Source: Psychrobacillus psychrotolerans
Lineage (GTDB): Bacteria; Bacillota; Bacilli; Bacillales_A; Planococcaceae
Length of the DNA stretch: 64,000 nucleotides
Direction: 5' to 3'
Assembly: GCF_900115805.1 (NCBI RefSeq)
Contig: NZ_FOXU01000012.1
Span: 1 to 64,000, forward strand
A program made the translations under genes and the position numbers. Below the pieces are notes generated by a model. It was given only the letters and a program-made list of their open reading frames with translations. It was not told where the DNA came from and did not search any database. Positions 51,632 to 60,877 of the stretch are shown piece by piece (the stretch's first letter is position 1; every line of letters starts with the position of its first letter).

Positions 51632-52156
51632 TTATACGGTTAGGGCTGTTTCAAAACTAGTACGTTTAATCAATTTACCTATAATCGGATAGATGATAAA
51701 GAATGCTATTGCATTTATAGCAATCGCTGGAATTACTACAATAACAAATAATTCCTGGAAAATTGCACCTGCTCCGAATACAAAAATAGCAGTTGATAAG
51801 AAAACTGTACCTGATATTAGTGTGCCAATTCCTGTAAGGATTACACCGACTGCAACCTTATTGGCTAATTTGTTTAATAATAATACAAGACCTAAGAAAA
51901 CAAATGCTGTTACTGCTTTATCAATGATATTTGGAACAAATCCTCCTGGAAAAGTAGAAAACAGTCCAGAAATAACACCTGTTGAAATACCAAGTAAGAA
52001 TGTGCTTTTTACGTTAGGAAATAATAGTATTCCTATAAACATCATTGTCAGCATAAAGTCTGGTTTCATCCCACCATTAATTCCTGGGATAATAATGTAA
52101 AGTACTGCTCCGACACCTACTAAAAGGGCCATCAAAACTAAATTCTTCGTATTCAT
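51632..52156 (-). CDS. trpP: Tryptophan transporter TrpP
   Basis: 174 aa with about five to six TM helices. IIIPGINGGMKPDFMLTMMF and STFPGGFVPNIIDKAVTAFV are typical of the TrpP (YhaG) family, probable tryptophan uptake proteins. The ribosome binding site GAGGAGAG is buried in a run of (G/T)AG triplets that looks like a TRAP-binding site. It ends at a good terminator. Confidence 0.93.
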   Translation of the reverse strand: MNTKNLVLMALLVGVGAVLYIIIPGINGGMKPDFMLTMMFIGILLFPNVKSTFLLGISTGVISGLFSTFPGGFVPNIIDKAVTAFVFLGLVLLLNKLANKVAVGVILTGIGTLISGTVFLSTAIFVFGAGAIFQELFVIVVIPAIAINAIAFFIIYPIIGKLIKRTSFETALTV

Positions 52157-52158
52157 TT

Positions 52159-52186
52159 CTCATCTCTCCTCAGCTATTCTATGCTC
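52159..52186 (-). promoter_or_regulatory. TRAP-binding site over the trpP ribosome binding site
   Basis: Reading toward trpP, six triplets GAG, TAG, TAG, GAG, GAG, GAG are each separated by exactly 2 nt and end 2 nt before the ATG. This is the signature of trp RNA-binding attenuation protein (TRAP) sites; in B. subtilis TRAP with tryptophan represses translation of trpP this way. Here the triplets include the Shine-Dalgarno itself. Confidence 0.82.
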
Positions 52187-52275
52187 TGTTTGTTAATTTC
52201 CTCTAACGTATCCTCATGATCGTTAGCAAGAAACTTATATATGATTTTACTTGCTCGATGTAGTAATAGCAAGAA

Positions 52276-52701
52276 TTACTTCTTCAATTTTTCAAATAAT
52301 TCTCCTGCTAAGTTTTGTATGATCTCCGGAGTAAATGTTTTCTCTTTTGTGATCCAAGTTGGACGGAAGCCATCTGTTTGATCGTAACGCGGGATAAAGT
52401 GTAAATGGAAATGAAATACGCTCTGACCGGCAGGTGCTCCATTGTTATTTAATAGGTTCATGCCCACTGGACCGAAACTTTCTTTCAAAGCACTCGCAAT
52501 TTTAGGGACAACTTTGAATAAGTTACTAGCTTCTTCTTCGGATAAATCATACACGTTCTCTTTGTGATTTTTAGGAATAATTAGTGTGTGACCTTTTGTT
52601 AATGGCATTATATCCATGAAAGCATACACATACTCATCTTCATAGATTTTCGCACTTGGAATAGAACCATCAATTATTTTGCAAAAAATACATTCACTCA
52701 T
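52276..52701 (-). CDS. hit: HIT-family nucleotide hydrolase
   Basis: 141 aa. CIFCKIIDGSIPSAKIYED and GHTLIIPKNH lead to the histidine triad HFHLHFIPR. The N-terminal Cys pair CIFC with His may bind zinc. Such proteins cleave nucleoside phosphoramidates or AMP conjugates. The second of two adjacent ATGs (52701) is best spaced from GGAGG. Divergent from ecsA, as in B. subtilis. Confidence 0.95.
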   Translation of the reverse strand: MSECIFCKIIDGSIPSAKIYEDEYVYAFMDIMPLTKGHTLIIPKNHKENVYDLSEEEASNLFKVVPKIASALKESFGPVGMNLLNNNGAPAGQSVFHFHLHFIPRYDQTDGFRPTWITKEKTFTPEIIQNLAGELFEKLKK

Positions 52702-52822
52702 CATATAGCCTCCATATTCATCGTTATGAAAAGTTTAACATATAATAGGACAGGCTGTGGAATGATAGAAGATTTTTTGAATTTTTTTTGGTAAACTATG
52801 TATAAGAAGTGAGGTGCGTAAG

Positions 52823-53563
52823 ATGACTGTATTAGAAGTCAAAGACGTGACAGGTGGCTATACAAGAAAGCCTGTGTTACATGATTTAAACTTTTCGATT
52901 GAAAAAGGAGAACTAGTAGGGTTAATCGGGTTGAATGGTGCTGGTAAAAGTACTACCATCAAACATATTATCGGAACAATGAACGCTCTAAAGGGTGAAA
53001 TCCTACTTAACGGTAAAACATTGAAAGAGGATCCAGCACAATATCGTACATCGTTTTCCTATATACCTGAAACGCCAGTGTTATATGATGAGTTGACGTT
53101 AAAGGAACATCTTCAGCTAACAGCGATGGCCTACAATTTAGATGAATCTGTTTTTGAGGCAAGAAAAGAAGCATTATTAAAAGAATTCCGTATGGAAAAA
53201 AGATTGAACTGGTTTCCAGCGCACTTTTCTAAAGGAATGAGACAAAAAGTAATGATTATGTGTGCGTTCCTAGTGAATCCAACATTGTTCATTATCGATG
53301 AACCGTTTGTAGGTCTGGATCCATTAGGTATTAAATCATTACTGGAGCAGATGAAAACAAGAAAAGATGAAGGGGCATCCATATTAATGTCCACACATAT
53401 ATTGACTACTGCAGAAAAATACTGTGATCGTATCCTACTTTTGCATAACGGGAAAATTCGTGCTCAGGGGACAATGGACGATTTACGGGCGGCATTTCAA
53501 ATGCCTGATGCAACATTAGATGATCTTTACATCGAAATGACGAAGGAACAACAAAATGAATAA
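52823..53563 (+). CDS. ecsA: ABC transporter ATP-binding protein EcsA
   Basis: 246 aa. Walker A IGLNGAGKST, signature-like FSKGMRQKV, Walker B LFIIDEPFVGLD and the switch His in MSTHILTT. EcsAB affects protein secretion, competence and regulated proteolysis in B. subtilis. The ATG at 52823 follows GAGGTG by 7 nt. The stop overlaps ecsB by 8 nt. Confidence 0.95.
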   Translation: MTVLEVKDVTGGYTRKPVLHDLNFSIEKGELVGLIGLNGAGKSTTIKHIIGTMNALKGEILLNGKTLKEDPAQYRTSFSYIPETPVLYDELTLKEHLQLTAMAYNLDESVFEARKEALLKEFRMEKRLNWFPAHFSKGMRQKVMIMCAFLVNPTLFIIDEPFVGLDPLGIKSLLEQMKTRKDEGASILMSTHILTTAEKYCDRILLLHNGKIRAQGTMDDLRAAFQMPDATLDDLYIEMTKEQQNE

Positions 53564-54752
53564 TTTGCGTGAAGTATGGAGTAAACGGTTTATATTTTAT
53601 ATAAATGAATTGCAAAAATACTTGAAGTATATTATTTCTGGGCATATTGCAATTGTCATTGTATTCGTAATTGGGGCAGCCGGGTATACGTATAGTGAAT
53701 GGTTGAATACAGCTCCAAAGGATTTTCCCGCCTTTTTAGTTGTATCATTCATCGTGAGTATTTTACTCGCTTTGAGTACGCCAGTTACGTTAATGAAAAA
53801 AGCAGATAGTGTTTACTTTCTTCCATTAGAAACAAAACTAGGTGAATATTTAAAACTCGCGCTTACATGGACTTTCTTTTCATCCATTATAGTACCGTTA
53901 GCAGCTTTGGTTGTGTCGATACCACTGCTAACAAGAATAGCTGGTTCCACATCACAAGAAATATTATTCTTCTTCGGAGCGATCCTTATTTGGAAGTATT
54001 GGAGTATCCAAACGGAATTCCAATATCGATGGGCATCCAACGGTAAAAATGTCTGGGTAGATTATTTCATGCGAATGATTTTATTGTTTGCCGGTTTATA
54101 TTTCTTACTAAGTGGTACCTATTTATTTTTACTTGCGGTCGTTATTATTCAAATACTCTATTTAATAGCTTGGAAAAAGAAAAAAGCTGAAGTACCTTTT
54201 CCTTTTGATCATTTCATTGAAGTAGAGCAATCACGTATGATGCGTTTTTATCGTTTTGCTAATTACTTTACAGATGTCCCGCATATTCAGGGGATGACGA
54301 AAAGAAGAAAGTGGCTTGATATTCTTTACAAACTTGCACCCTATGAACAAAAACACACACAATTATATTTAGTGGTACGTACATTTATCCGTACAAATGA
54401 TTATTTCTATTTATGGGTTCGTCTTACAGCGCTCGCTATGATCGGGGCCATTTTCATACCGTTTCCAATCGTTGCAATCATCTTTACTAGTGCTCTTTCA
54501 TTTGCTACGGTCATTCAACTCCGCCAGTCTTTAGCGGCAGGAGAAGAATTCCGAATGGATTTACTGTTTCCTATTAAAGAGGGGGCACGAAAAAAAGCTG
54601 TTGATAAACTGATAAGAATAATTCAACTCATTCAGGCAATTTTCGTCTTCATCGTAATTTTAGTACAAGCAGGATTCATAATGGAGTTACTGTTCATACC
54701 GATTGTGATGATCGTTATTTCTGAACTGACGCTTCGGGTAAGTAAAATATAA
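53556..54752 (+). CDS. ecsB: ABC transporter permease EcsB
   Basis: 398 aa with at least eight TM helices (for example YIISGHIAIVIVFVIGAAGY and the closing LFIPIVMIVISELTL). The start LREVWSKRFIFYINELQKYL is typical of EcsB. It is the membrane partner of EcsA, translationally coupled by an 8-nt overlap. The third gene ecsC of B. subtilis is missing here; a repeat element follows. Confidence 0.94.
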   Translation: MNNLREVWSKRFIFYINELQKYLKYIISGHIAIVIVFVIGAAGYTYSEWLNTAPKDFPAFLVVSFIVSILLALSTPVTLMKKADSVYFLPLETKLGEYLKLALTWTFFSSIIVPLAALVVSIPLLTRIAGSTSQEILFFFGAILIWKYWSIQTEFQYRWASNGKNVWVDYFMRMILLFAGLYFLLSGTYLFLLAVVIIQILYLIAWKKKKAEVPFPFDHFIEVEQSRMMRFYRFANYFTDVPHIQGMTKRRKWLDILYKLAPYEQKHTQLYLVVRTFIRTNDYFYLWVRLTALAMIGAIFIPFPIVAIIFTSALSFATVIQLRQSLAAGEEFRMDLLFPIKEGARKKAVDKLIRIIQLIQAIFVFIVILVQAGFIMELLFIPIVMIVISELTLRVSKI

Positions 54753-54781
54753 TTTAAGAAAAACCAGGCAAAAAGTCGGCT

Positions 54782-54990
54782 AGTCCTTTAAAAACAGAAA
54801 CTTGGGTATGCAGTTGATATCCGCTGCGAGCGGACGCTTTCCGTGGGCACGGCTTCAGCCTCTTCCTCACCCGCGGAGGCCAAAAGGATGTTGGTCACAA
54901 AGGCTTTGCCACAGGACGTGGCGCACTTTAGAATTTGTTCTCCACATGTAACGGAAATCAGCAGACTCATTCTAAAAAGTCCTGTAAAAC
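54782..54990. repeat. Bacillales-type palindromic intergenic repeat
   Basis: A GC-rich block with hairpins TCCGCT/AGCGGA (54820-54834), CCGTG/CACGG (54841-54852) and CCAC/GTGG further on (near 54909). The string GGACGCTTTCCGTGGGCACG recalls a repeat scattered through many Bacillaceae genomes (from memory). It is flanked by near-identical direct repeats AGTCCTTTAAAA (54782) and AGTCCTGTAAAA (54978), which could be a target duplication. It is non-coding. Confidence 0.65.
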
Positions 54991-55032
54991 CGATGTTCTT
55001 GCGGTACTTTTATATACTTTCTTATATGGTAA

Positions 55033-55065
55033 GAAAAAAAGAGGGAGCTTTAAAAAGCTTCCTCT
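55033..55065 (-). terminator. Terminator overlapping the hmoB stop
   Basis: GAGGGAGCTTT pairs with the complement AGCTTCCTC around an A-rich loop, with a T-run on the minus strand. The 5' arm includes the last codons. Confidence 0.88.
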
Positions 55066-55544
55066 TCTTCTATGGATTGGTAAGTAGATATATATGGTGC
55101 GCTTGTAAACAAATTTTGTTTATCTGCAATCATACTAAAATCTAGGTTGACTGTTTTTTCCCATACTTCATAGCTACTCGGACCAGTCCATTCCGATAAA
55201 ATGATATATGTTTCGGATTTAATAGGTTCTAGCACTCTTAAAGCGATAAAACCTGGTTCATTTTGCGCAGTAGGACCAAGGTTTGTGTATTTGTGCTCGA
55301 AAATTGTTTTCCCTTCATCTGTAATGGGAATATGTTGTAAAACGAAGTAACCATTGTGTGAAAAGTTCCCTGCCGATTCTAGCACTTTATATTTTCTGGG
55401 CACTTGAAAAACTGATTTATTGGAGGTTTCGTGGATTAGAACGGAATTTCCAGTTCCGTGTAATAGGAAGAGTTCTTCGTTTGGATGTTTCTTTTTTATG
55501 GACTGCATAAATTCCGGAGTCCCGGATGTCATATATAAATTCAT
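55050..55544 (-). CDS. hmoB: Heme-degrading monooxygenase HmoB-like (YhgC)
   Basis: 164 aa, close to the 166 aa of B. subtilis HmoB. The C-terminal half is an antibiotic-biosynthesis-monooxygenase (ABM) domain (FVLQHIPITDEGKTIFEHKY, NEPGFIALRVLEP, YIILSEWTGPSSYEVWEKT). HmoB opens the heme ring to free iron. The location next to hemE matches yhgC. Divergent promoter region shared with hemE. Confidence 0.9.
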   Translation of the reverse strand: MNLYMTSGTPEFMQSIKKKHPNEELFLLHGTGNSVLIHETSNKSVFQVPRKYKVLESAGNFSHNGYFVLQHIPITDEGKTIFEHKYTNLGPTAQNEPGFIALRVLEPIKSETYIILSEWTGPSSYEVWEKTVNLDFSMIADKQNLFTSAPYISTYQSIEEEEAF

Positions 55545-55744
55545 GAAATTAACTCCCTTTCTCTCTTTTCTTATATCGTTCCCATATTAATGATTTTAAA
55601 AACATAATACACAAGTATCATACAGAATTCCGGACAAATTTATGACAAATGCACTGTTTGGCTATACTTTAGAAAAAAGAACGTCTATAGTTGTAACGTA
55701 TAGGAAAAACAGTACGTTTATATAATGAGAGGCAGGTACCTTTA

Positions 55745-56797
55745 ATGACTAAATTTAACGATACACTTCTTCGTGCAGCACGTGGAGAGCAAGTTGAACA
55801 CACGCCAGTTTGGTTTATGAGGCAAGCTGGAAGATCACAACCTGAATACAGAAAAATAAAAGAAAAATATTCTTTAGAGCAAATTACACACGAACCTGAA
55901 CTTTGTGCATATGTTACACGTTTACCAGTAGATAATTACAACGTCGATGCAGCAATTCTGTATAAAGATATAGTAACACCGCTTGTTGGAATAGGCGTAG
56001 ATGTAAAGATTAAAAATGGAGTTGGCCCTGTAATTTCTAATCCAATCCGTACAGTTCAAGATGTAGCAAACTTAGGGGATTTATCTCCTGAAGATGATGT
56101 GCCATTTGTATTGGATACGATTAAATTATTAACGACTGAGCAGCTAAATGTTCCATTAATCGGATTTGCAGGGGCGCCATTCACTCTTGCTAGTTATATG
56201 ATTGAAGGCGGTCCTTCAAAAAGCTATAACAAAACAAAAGCATTTATGGTTTCAGAACCACAGGCTTGGTTTGCATTAATGGACAAGCTTGCAGATATGA
56301 TTATTGTCTACATCAAAGCTCAAGTAAAAGCTGGTGCGAAGGCTATTCAAGTATTCGATTCGTGGGTAGGGGCTTTGAATGTAGCAGATTACCGTATTTT
56401 CATCAAACCGGTTATGACACGTATTTTCACGGAGCTTCGTGAAACAGGCGTTCCGCTTATTACATTTGGTGTTGGTGCTAGCCACTTAGCGAAGGAATGG
56501 CATGACCTTCCTGTTGATGTAGTCGGTATTGACTGGCGCTTATCTATTGAAGAAGCCCGTGCAAAAGGACTGACAAAGCCTTTAATGGGGAATTTAGATC
56601 CATCTTATTTAGTTGGCAGTTGGGATGAAATTGAAAAACGCGCGAAAATTATCGTAGAACAAGGTGTGGCTCAGCCTGGGCATATCTTTAACCTTGGACA
56701 CGGTGTGTTCCCAGAAGTAGAACCGGAAACACTTAAACGTTTAACTTCTTTTGTTCATGATTATAGTAAAGAACTAATCGCAGCAAAATCAAACTAA
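55745..56797 (+). CDS. hemE: Uroporphyrinogen decarboxylase
   Basis: 350 aa. Converts uroporphyrinogen III to coproporphyrinogen III. Motifs [40 protein letters not shown], the [11 protein letters not shown] strand and [16 protein letters not shown] identify UroD. AGAGGCAGG precedes the ATG. It is followed after 21 nt by hemH. Confidence 0.97.
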   Translation: MTKFNDTLLRAARGEQVEHTPVWFMRQAGRSQPEYRKIKEKYSLEQITHEPELCAYVTRLPVDNYNVDAAILYKDIVTPLVGIGVDVKIKNGVGPVISNPIRTVQDVANLGDLSPEDDVPFVLDTIKLLTTEQLNVPLIGFAGAPFTLASYMIEGGPSKSYNKTKAFMVSEPQAWFALMDKLADMIIVYIKAQVKAGAKAIQVFDSWVGALNVADYRIFIKPVMTRIFTELRETGVPLITFGVGASHLAKEWHDLPVDVVGIDWRLSIEEARAKGLTKPLMGNLDPSYLVGSWDEIEKRAKIIVEQGVAQPGHIFNLGHGVFPEVEPETLKRLTSFVHDYSKELIAAKSN

Positions 56798-56818
56798 ATT
56801 TTTTATGAGGTGAAGATG

Positions 56819-57745
56819 ATGAAAAAAACAATGGGATTACTAGTAATGGCTTACGGAACTCCTTACTCAGAAGCAGATATTGAACGATATTATACACATA
56901 TCAGACATGGTCGTAAACCGAGTGATGAGCAACTGGCTGATTTAACTGGACGTTACGAAGCAATTGGAGGTATTTCTCCACTTGCTAAAATCACTGAAAG
57001 CCAAGCAAGAGGATTATGTGACCGTTTAAATGAATCGCAAGATGAAATTGAATTCAAGTTATATATTGGCTTAAAACATATCGAGCCCTTCTTAGAGGAT
57101 GCAGTTGCAGAAATGCATAAAGATGGTATTACAGAAGCAGTATCAATGGTATTGGCACCACATTTCTCTACTTTCTCTATTAAATCATATAATGGTCGTA
57201 TTAAAGAGGAAGCAGAAAAGCTGGGTAACCTTAAAATTACTTCAATCGAAAGCTGGTACGATGAACCAAAATTCATCCAATACTGGAGTGACAGAGTAAG
57301 CGAAGCATTCGCAGCAATGACGGAAGAGCAACGCGAAAAAGCATGCTTAATCGTTTCTGCCCACTCATTACCAGAAAAAATAAAAGAATTAGGCGATCCA
57401 TATCCCGACCAATTGCAAGAAACAGCAGATTTAATTGCACGAGCAGCAGGCGTGGAAAACTACGAAGTGGGCTGGCAAAGTGCTGGACAAACTCCTGAGC
57501 CTTGGATTGGACCAGATGTACAAGATTTAACTCGTGAATTACACGAACAAAAAGGATATACTACATTTGTTTACACGCCAGTAGGATTCGTTGCGGAGCA
57601 TTTAGAAGTTCTTTACGATAATGACTATGAATGTAAAGTAGTATGCGATGATATCCAAGCGACATATGTACGCCCTGAAATGCCAAATGCACAACCTCAA
57701 TTTATCGATGCAATGGCAGATGTCGTTTTAAAACACTTGAAATAA
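56819..57745 (+). CDS. hemH: Ferrochelatase (coproporphyrin type)
   Basis: 308 aa inserting iron into coproporphyrin III in the Gram-positive heme route. [20 protein letters not shown], the catalytic His in [10 protein letters not shown] and Glu in [12 protein letters not shown] are present. ATG 56819 is best spaced from GAGGTG; ATG 56816 and GTG 56810 are alternatives. B. subtilis has hemY as third gene; here a terminator follows directly. Confidence 0.95.
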   Translation: MKKTMGLLVMAYGTPYSEADIERYYTHIRHGRKPSDEQLADLTGRYEAIGGISPLAKITESQARGLCDRLNESQDEIEFKLYIGLKHIEPFLEDAVAEMHKDGITEAVSMVLAPHFSTFSIKSYNGRIKEEAEKLGNLKITSIESWYDEPKFIQYWSDRVSEAFAAMTEEQREKACLIVSAHSLPEKIKELGDPYPDQLQETADLIARAAGVENYEVGWQSAGQTPEPWIGPDVQDLTRELHEQKGYTTFVYTPVGFVAEHLEVLYDNDYECKVVCDDIQATYVRPEMPNAQPQFIDAMADVVLKHLK

Positions 57746-57754
57746 TAGTTATCT

Positions 57755-57797
57755 AAATTACCCTAGACATCTGAATGATGTTTAGGGTAATTTTTTT
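57755..57797 (+). terminator. Terminator of hemEH
   Basis: AAATTACCCTA(GA)CATC pairs with GATG(TT)TAGGGTAATTT, followed by T-run. Confidence 0.93.
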
Positions 57798-57883
57798 GTT
57801 GTTTAGGTGGAACAAAAAATTGAAATCTATTTCAAACTTTTTTCACATATTCTCGTTATAATGAAAGAAATGGGGGTGGATAG

Positions 57884-58819
57884 GTGAAGAAGTTATTTAT
57901 ACTCTTATTACTTTGCTTTATAGGAGGGTGTTCAGAGGCAAGCTTTCCAGCCATCCCCTCGGATACGGATTTTGTTGCTAGCTTGAATACATTAGACGGA
58001 AGCATAGACTTTATATCAAATGAAGCTAAAATAATGGAGTCATGGGAGCTAGAAGAGGCCTACACGGGTTTTGCATTAGCAACAGATGATCTACTTCTAG
58101 TTTATGGATATACCGTTGAAAAGGCAGAACTCATTGAATTATCAACAGGTAAACAGGTAGCTTCTATTGACGTAGGTGAAGGCTCTACTTATGCGTATGT
58201 ATATGAAGAAAAAATCTATATTACCAATGCTATAGATAATACAGTTTCCCTTTATAATACAAAAGGGGAAAAAATACAGACTCAAGCTACTGGAAATTAT
58301 CCAATGGCAATGATTTCTGATGGCAATAATCTTTTTGTCGTCAATTTTAAAGATGAATTCCTCTCTAAACTATCTATGGAGTTAGAACAAGTAGATGAGT
58401 GGGCAATTCCGACTTCTTCTCATGGTCTATTTATAAAGGACAATGAACTTTGGTTAGGCGGCCACGGTGCAGGAAGTAGTCCTAATCGCTCTATTAAAAG
58501 AATGAATATAAATACTGGTGAACTAATAGGTGAAATTAAAGTTCCATTAATGCCTATTAATATGGCTAGAGCGAATAATGGACATGTTTTCACCGTAAGT
58601 CACGGTAGTAGTTCAGTCTATGAAATATCCGAAACTGGTGAGGTTTTAAACTCTATCAAAGCAGGAGCAAACCCGTTTTGGATAAGCTCCTTTGGTGATA
58701 GTATGGTGCTTGCTGGTTATGATGATCATCAATTATATTTTATCCAGTCTGGTGAGATTACCAAAAAACTGCAGGTCGGAAAAGGCCCATTCCAGTTAAT
58801 CGTAAGGGAGATTGAATGA
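57884..58819 (+). CDS. Beta-propeller lipoprotein, first gene of an envelope signalling cassette
   Basis: 311 aa. Signal peptide with lipobox IGGC (Cys about residue 16). The body has repeated YVTN/NHL-like blades (LLLVYGYTVEKAELIELSTG, VSLYNTKGEKIQTQATGNYP, VYEISETGEVLNSIKAGANP), typical of a seven-bladed propeller. A TATAAT -10 lies at 57857-57862. GTG start after GGGGGTGG. Its stop overlaps the response regulator start, so it is translated with the two-component pair and may sense or report an external signal. Confidence 0.85.
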   Translation: MKKLFILLLLCFIGGCSEASFPAIPSDTDFVASLNTLDGSIDFISNEAKIMESWELEEAYTGFALATDDLLLVYGYTVEKAELIELSTGKQVASIDVGEGSTYAYVYEEKIYITNAIDNTVSLYNTKGEKIQTQATGNYPMAMISDGNNLFVVNFKDEFLSKLSMELEQVDEWAIPTSSHGLFIKDNELWLGGHGAGSSPNRSIKRMNINTGELIGEIKVPLMPINMARANNGHVFTVSHGSSSVYEISETGEVLNSIKAGANPFWISSFGDSMVLAGYDDHQLYFIQSGEITKKLQVGKGPFQLIVREIE

Positions 58820-59490
58820 TGACTACTATATTAGTCGTAGATGATGAAAGAGAAATGCGCAAGCTAGTTGAACTTCATTTATATCAAGCAGGTCATCATG
58901 TCCTCCACGCGGATAATGGAGAAGACGCAATTGAACAAGTGCGAACGTCCAACATAGACTTAATACTGCTAGATGTGATGATGTCTGGCATGAATGGATT
59001 TGAGGTTTGTGAGAAAATAAGAACATTTTCTCCAATACCGATTATCTTTTTAACTGCGTTGGATGCTAAAACAGATTTAGTCAAAGGGTTAAAGCTTGGT
59101 GGGGATGACTATGTCATCAAACCATTTACAGCTATCGAATTAATGGCTCGTATAAATGCTATACTTCGTAGAGTTGGTATAAACTCATATGAACATCATA
59201 AAGTAGGAATTATTGAACATGATGTAGTGAGTAGACAAATTACAGTAAATAATGAAAAAATCCAACTGACGTTAAAGGAATATGAATTACTTCATATATT
59301 CATGAAATATGAAGGAAAAGCATTTTCCAGAGAGCAGCTATTAGAACGAATTTGGGGAATGGATTATGAAGGCGGAACGCGTACTGTTGATACGCATATT
59401 AAAACACTTCGATTAAAGCTAGGAGAACAAGCTGGGAAATATATTGAGACGGTGTGGGGAATAGGTTATCGGTTTGAGGTAGTAGAATGA
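58816..59490 (+). CDS. OmpR-family response regulator
   Basis: 224 aa. Receiver with acidic pair VVDDERE, phosphoacceptor Asp in LILLDVMMSGMNG and Lys in DYVIKPF; winged-helix effector (LKEYELLHIFMKYEGKAFSR, GTRTVDTHIKTLRLKLG, YIETVWGIGYRF). It overlaps the upstream lipoprotein gene by 4 nt and the downstream kinase gene by 4 nt. Targets unknown. Confidence 0.95.
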   Translation: MMTTILVVDDEREMRKLVELHLYQAGHHVLHADNGEDAIEQVRTSNIDLILLDVMMSGMNGFEVCEKIRTFSPIPIIFLTALDAKTDLVKGLKLGGDDYVIKPFTAIELMARINAILRRVGINSYEHHKVGIIEHDVVSRQITVNNEKIQLTLKEYELLHIFMKYEGKAFSREQLLERIWGMDYEGGTRTVDTHIKTLRLKLGEQAGKYIETVWGIGYRFEVVE

Positions 59491-60872
59491 AAAAACTATC
59501 CGTAAAAATTTGGATGTTGCTTTTATTGTTCATAACTATCACGATTGTATTCTTAATGATATTCACTAATTTTCTATATGAAGAACTTTATGTGGAGGAT
59601 ACAGAAACCTCCATGATAGAGATAGCAGAAAACTTACGAGGTACGTATAAGGGTGGAGCAGTTACAAATTACTTCATCAAACAAACAGAAGACTTCAATC
59701 GATTTTCGGACGTAGAGGTTTTTACTGTACGAAATCCGAAAGAGCTTAGTGCTTGTATTCCTTTTGATATAGACTATGAGTCATTAATTGGTCCAGAGGA
59801 ACGCGCTCAGCTTATTGAAGGTGAGGCAGTCATTAAACGAGGTTATGAAAAGAGATTTAACCGAGAAGTTGTATCCGTTATTTATCCTTTAGTCGATGAA
59901 AATAGGCTAGAAGGAATTATATATGTCTATGTACCATTAACGAAAATAACGGAAATGGCTTCGAAGGATGTCATTTTTTTATTGATAACAGTATCTCTCC
60001 TACTCCTTTTAATGGCATGGATCAGTTTAAAGACAGTGCAAAAAGTTCTCGTGCCGCTAGATAAGCTAAAAGTAGCAGCCAATGAAATGGCAGTAGGAAA
60101 ATACGACACAAGAGTTGATGTGAAATCGACCGACGAAATTGGGGAACTTGCTAAAACCTTTAACCAAATGGCAACGTCTATTCAGGAAGAAGATGAGAAA
60201 AAAAGAGATTTCTTATCTATTGTATCCCATGAACTACGTACGCCGATTAGTTATATAAAAGGGTATGGGGAAGCATTTGAACAGCATCTTGTTCCAGAAG
60301 ATAAGAAAAAAGAGGTTTATACACTTATTGTGCAAGAGGCTAATCGAATGCAGAAATTGACAAATGATTTGCTAACATTAGCACGTTCTGAACAGCATCA
60401 GGAAGTTCATATATCGCCTTTAGTGTTATCGGAGATTGTCTGGGAGGTATTGCAGCTGGTCAAAACATTAGCAGATAAAAAGCAAATATCGTTTACTGTT
60501 ACAATAGACGAGGATACAATTATAAAAGCTAATGAGCAAATGACCAAACAAATATTAATCAATATTTTAGAAAATGCTATTCACTATTCGCCTGTCTCAT
60601 CCTCCATCAAAATAGGAAATGAACTAGCAAAGAATGACACAACTATTCATATTCAAGATGAAGGGTGTGGAATAGCACCGGAGCATTTGACACGTATTAC
60701 CGAAAGGTTTTATCGTGTAAATAAGGCTAGAAGTCGTATAGATGGGGGAACTGGTCTTGGACTATCCATTGCTTCTCAACTTATCGAAATGCAAAAAGGC
60801 AAGCTAATATTCACAAGTGAAGTAGAAAAAGGAACAACGGTTTATATAACATTACCAATTTGGGAGGAATAG
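59487..60872 (+). CDS. Membrane sensor histidine kinase
   Basis: 461 aa. TM1 (IWMLLLLFITITIVFLMIFT), an extracytoplasmic domain of about 130 aa, TM2 (VIFLLITVSLLLLLMAWISL), HAMP (about 190-240), HisKA with His in SIVSHELRTPISYIKG, and HATPase_c with N-box ILENAIHYSP, DEGCGI and GGTGLGLSIA. It is the partner of the OmpR-type regulator. The outside domain has no family I recognise; it may contact the co-encoded lipoproteins. Confidence 0.94.
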   Translation: MKKLSVKIWMLLLLFITITIVFLMIFTNFLYEELYVEDTETSMIEIAENLRGTYKGGAVTNYFIKQTEDFNRFSDVEVFTVRNPKELSACIPFDIDYESLIGPEERAQLIEGEAVIKRGYEKRFNREVVSVIYPLVDENRLEGIIYVYVPLTKITEMASKDVIFLLITVSLLLLLMAWISLKTVQKVLVPLDKLKVAANEMAVGKYDTRVDVKSTDEIGELAKTFNQMATSIQEEDEKKRDFLSIVSHELRTPISYIKGYGEAFEQHLVPEDKKKEVYTLIVQEANRMQKLTNDLLTLARSEQHQEVHISPLVLSEIVWEVLQLVKTLADKKQISFTVTIDEDTIIKANEQMTKQILINILENAIHYSPVSSSIKIGNELAKNDTTIHIQDEGCGIAPEHLTRITERFYRVNKARSRIDGGTGLGLSIASQLIEMQKGKLIFTSEVEKGTTVYITLPIWEE

Positions 60873-60877
60873 TTTTT

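Noticed and set aside
54788-55145. ORFs on both strands in the gap after ecsB
   Set aside because: They read through the palindromic repeat and the hmoB terminator; no ribosome binding sites.
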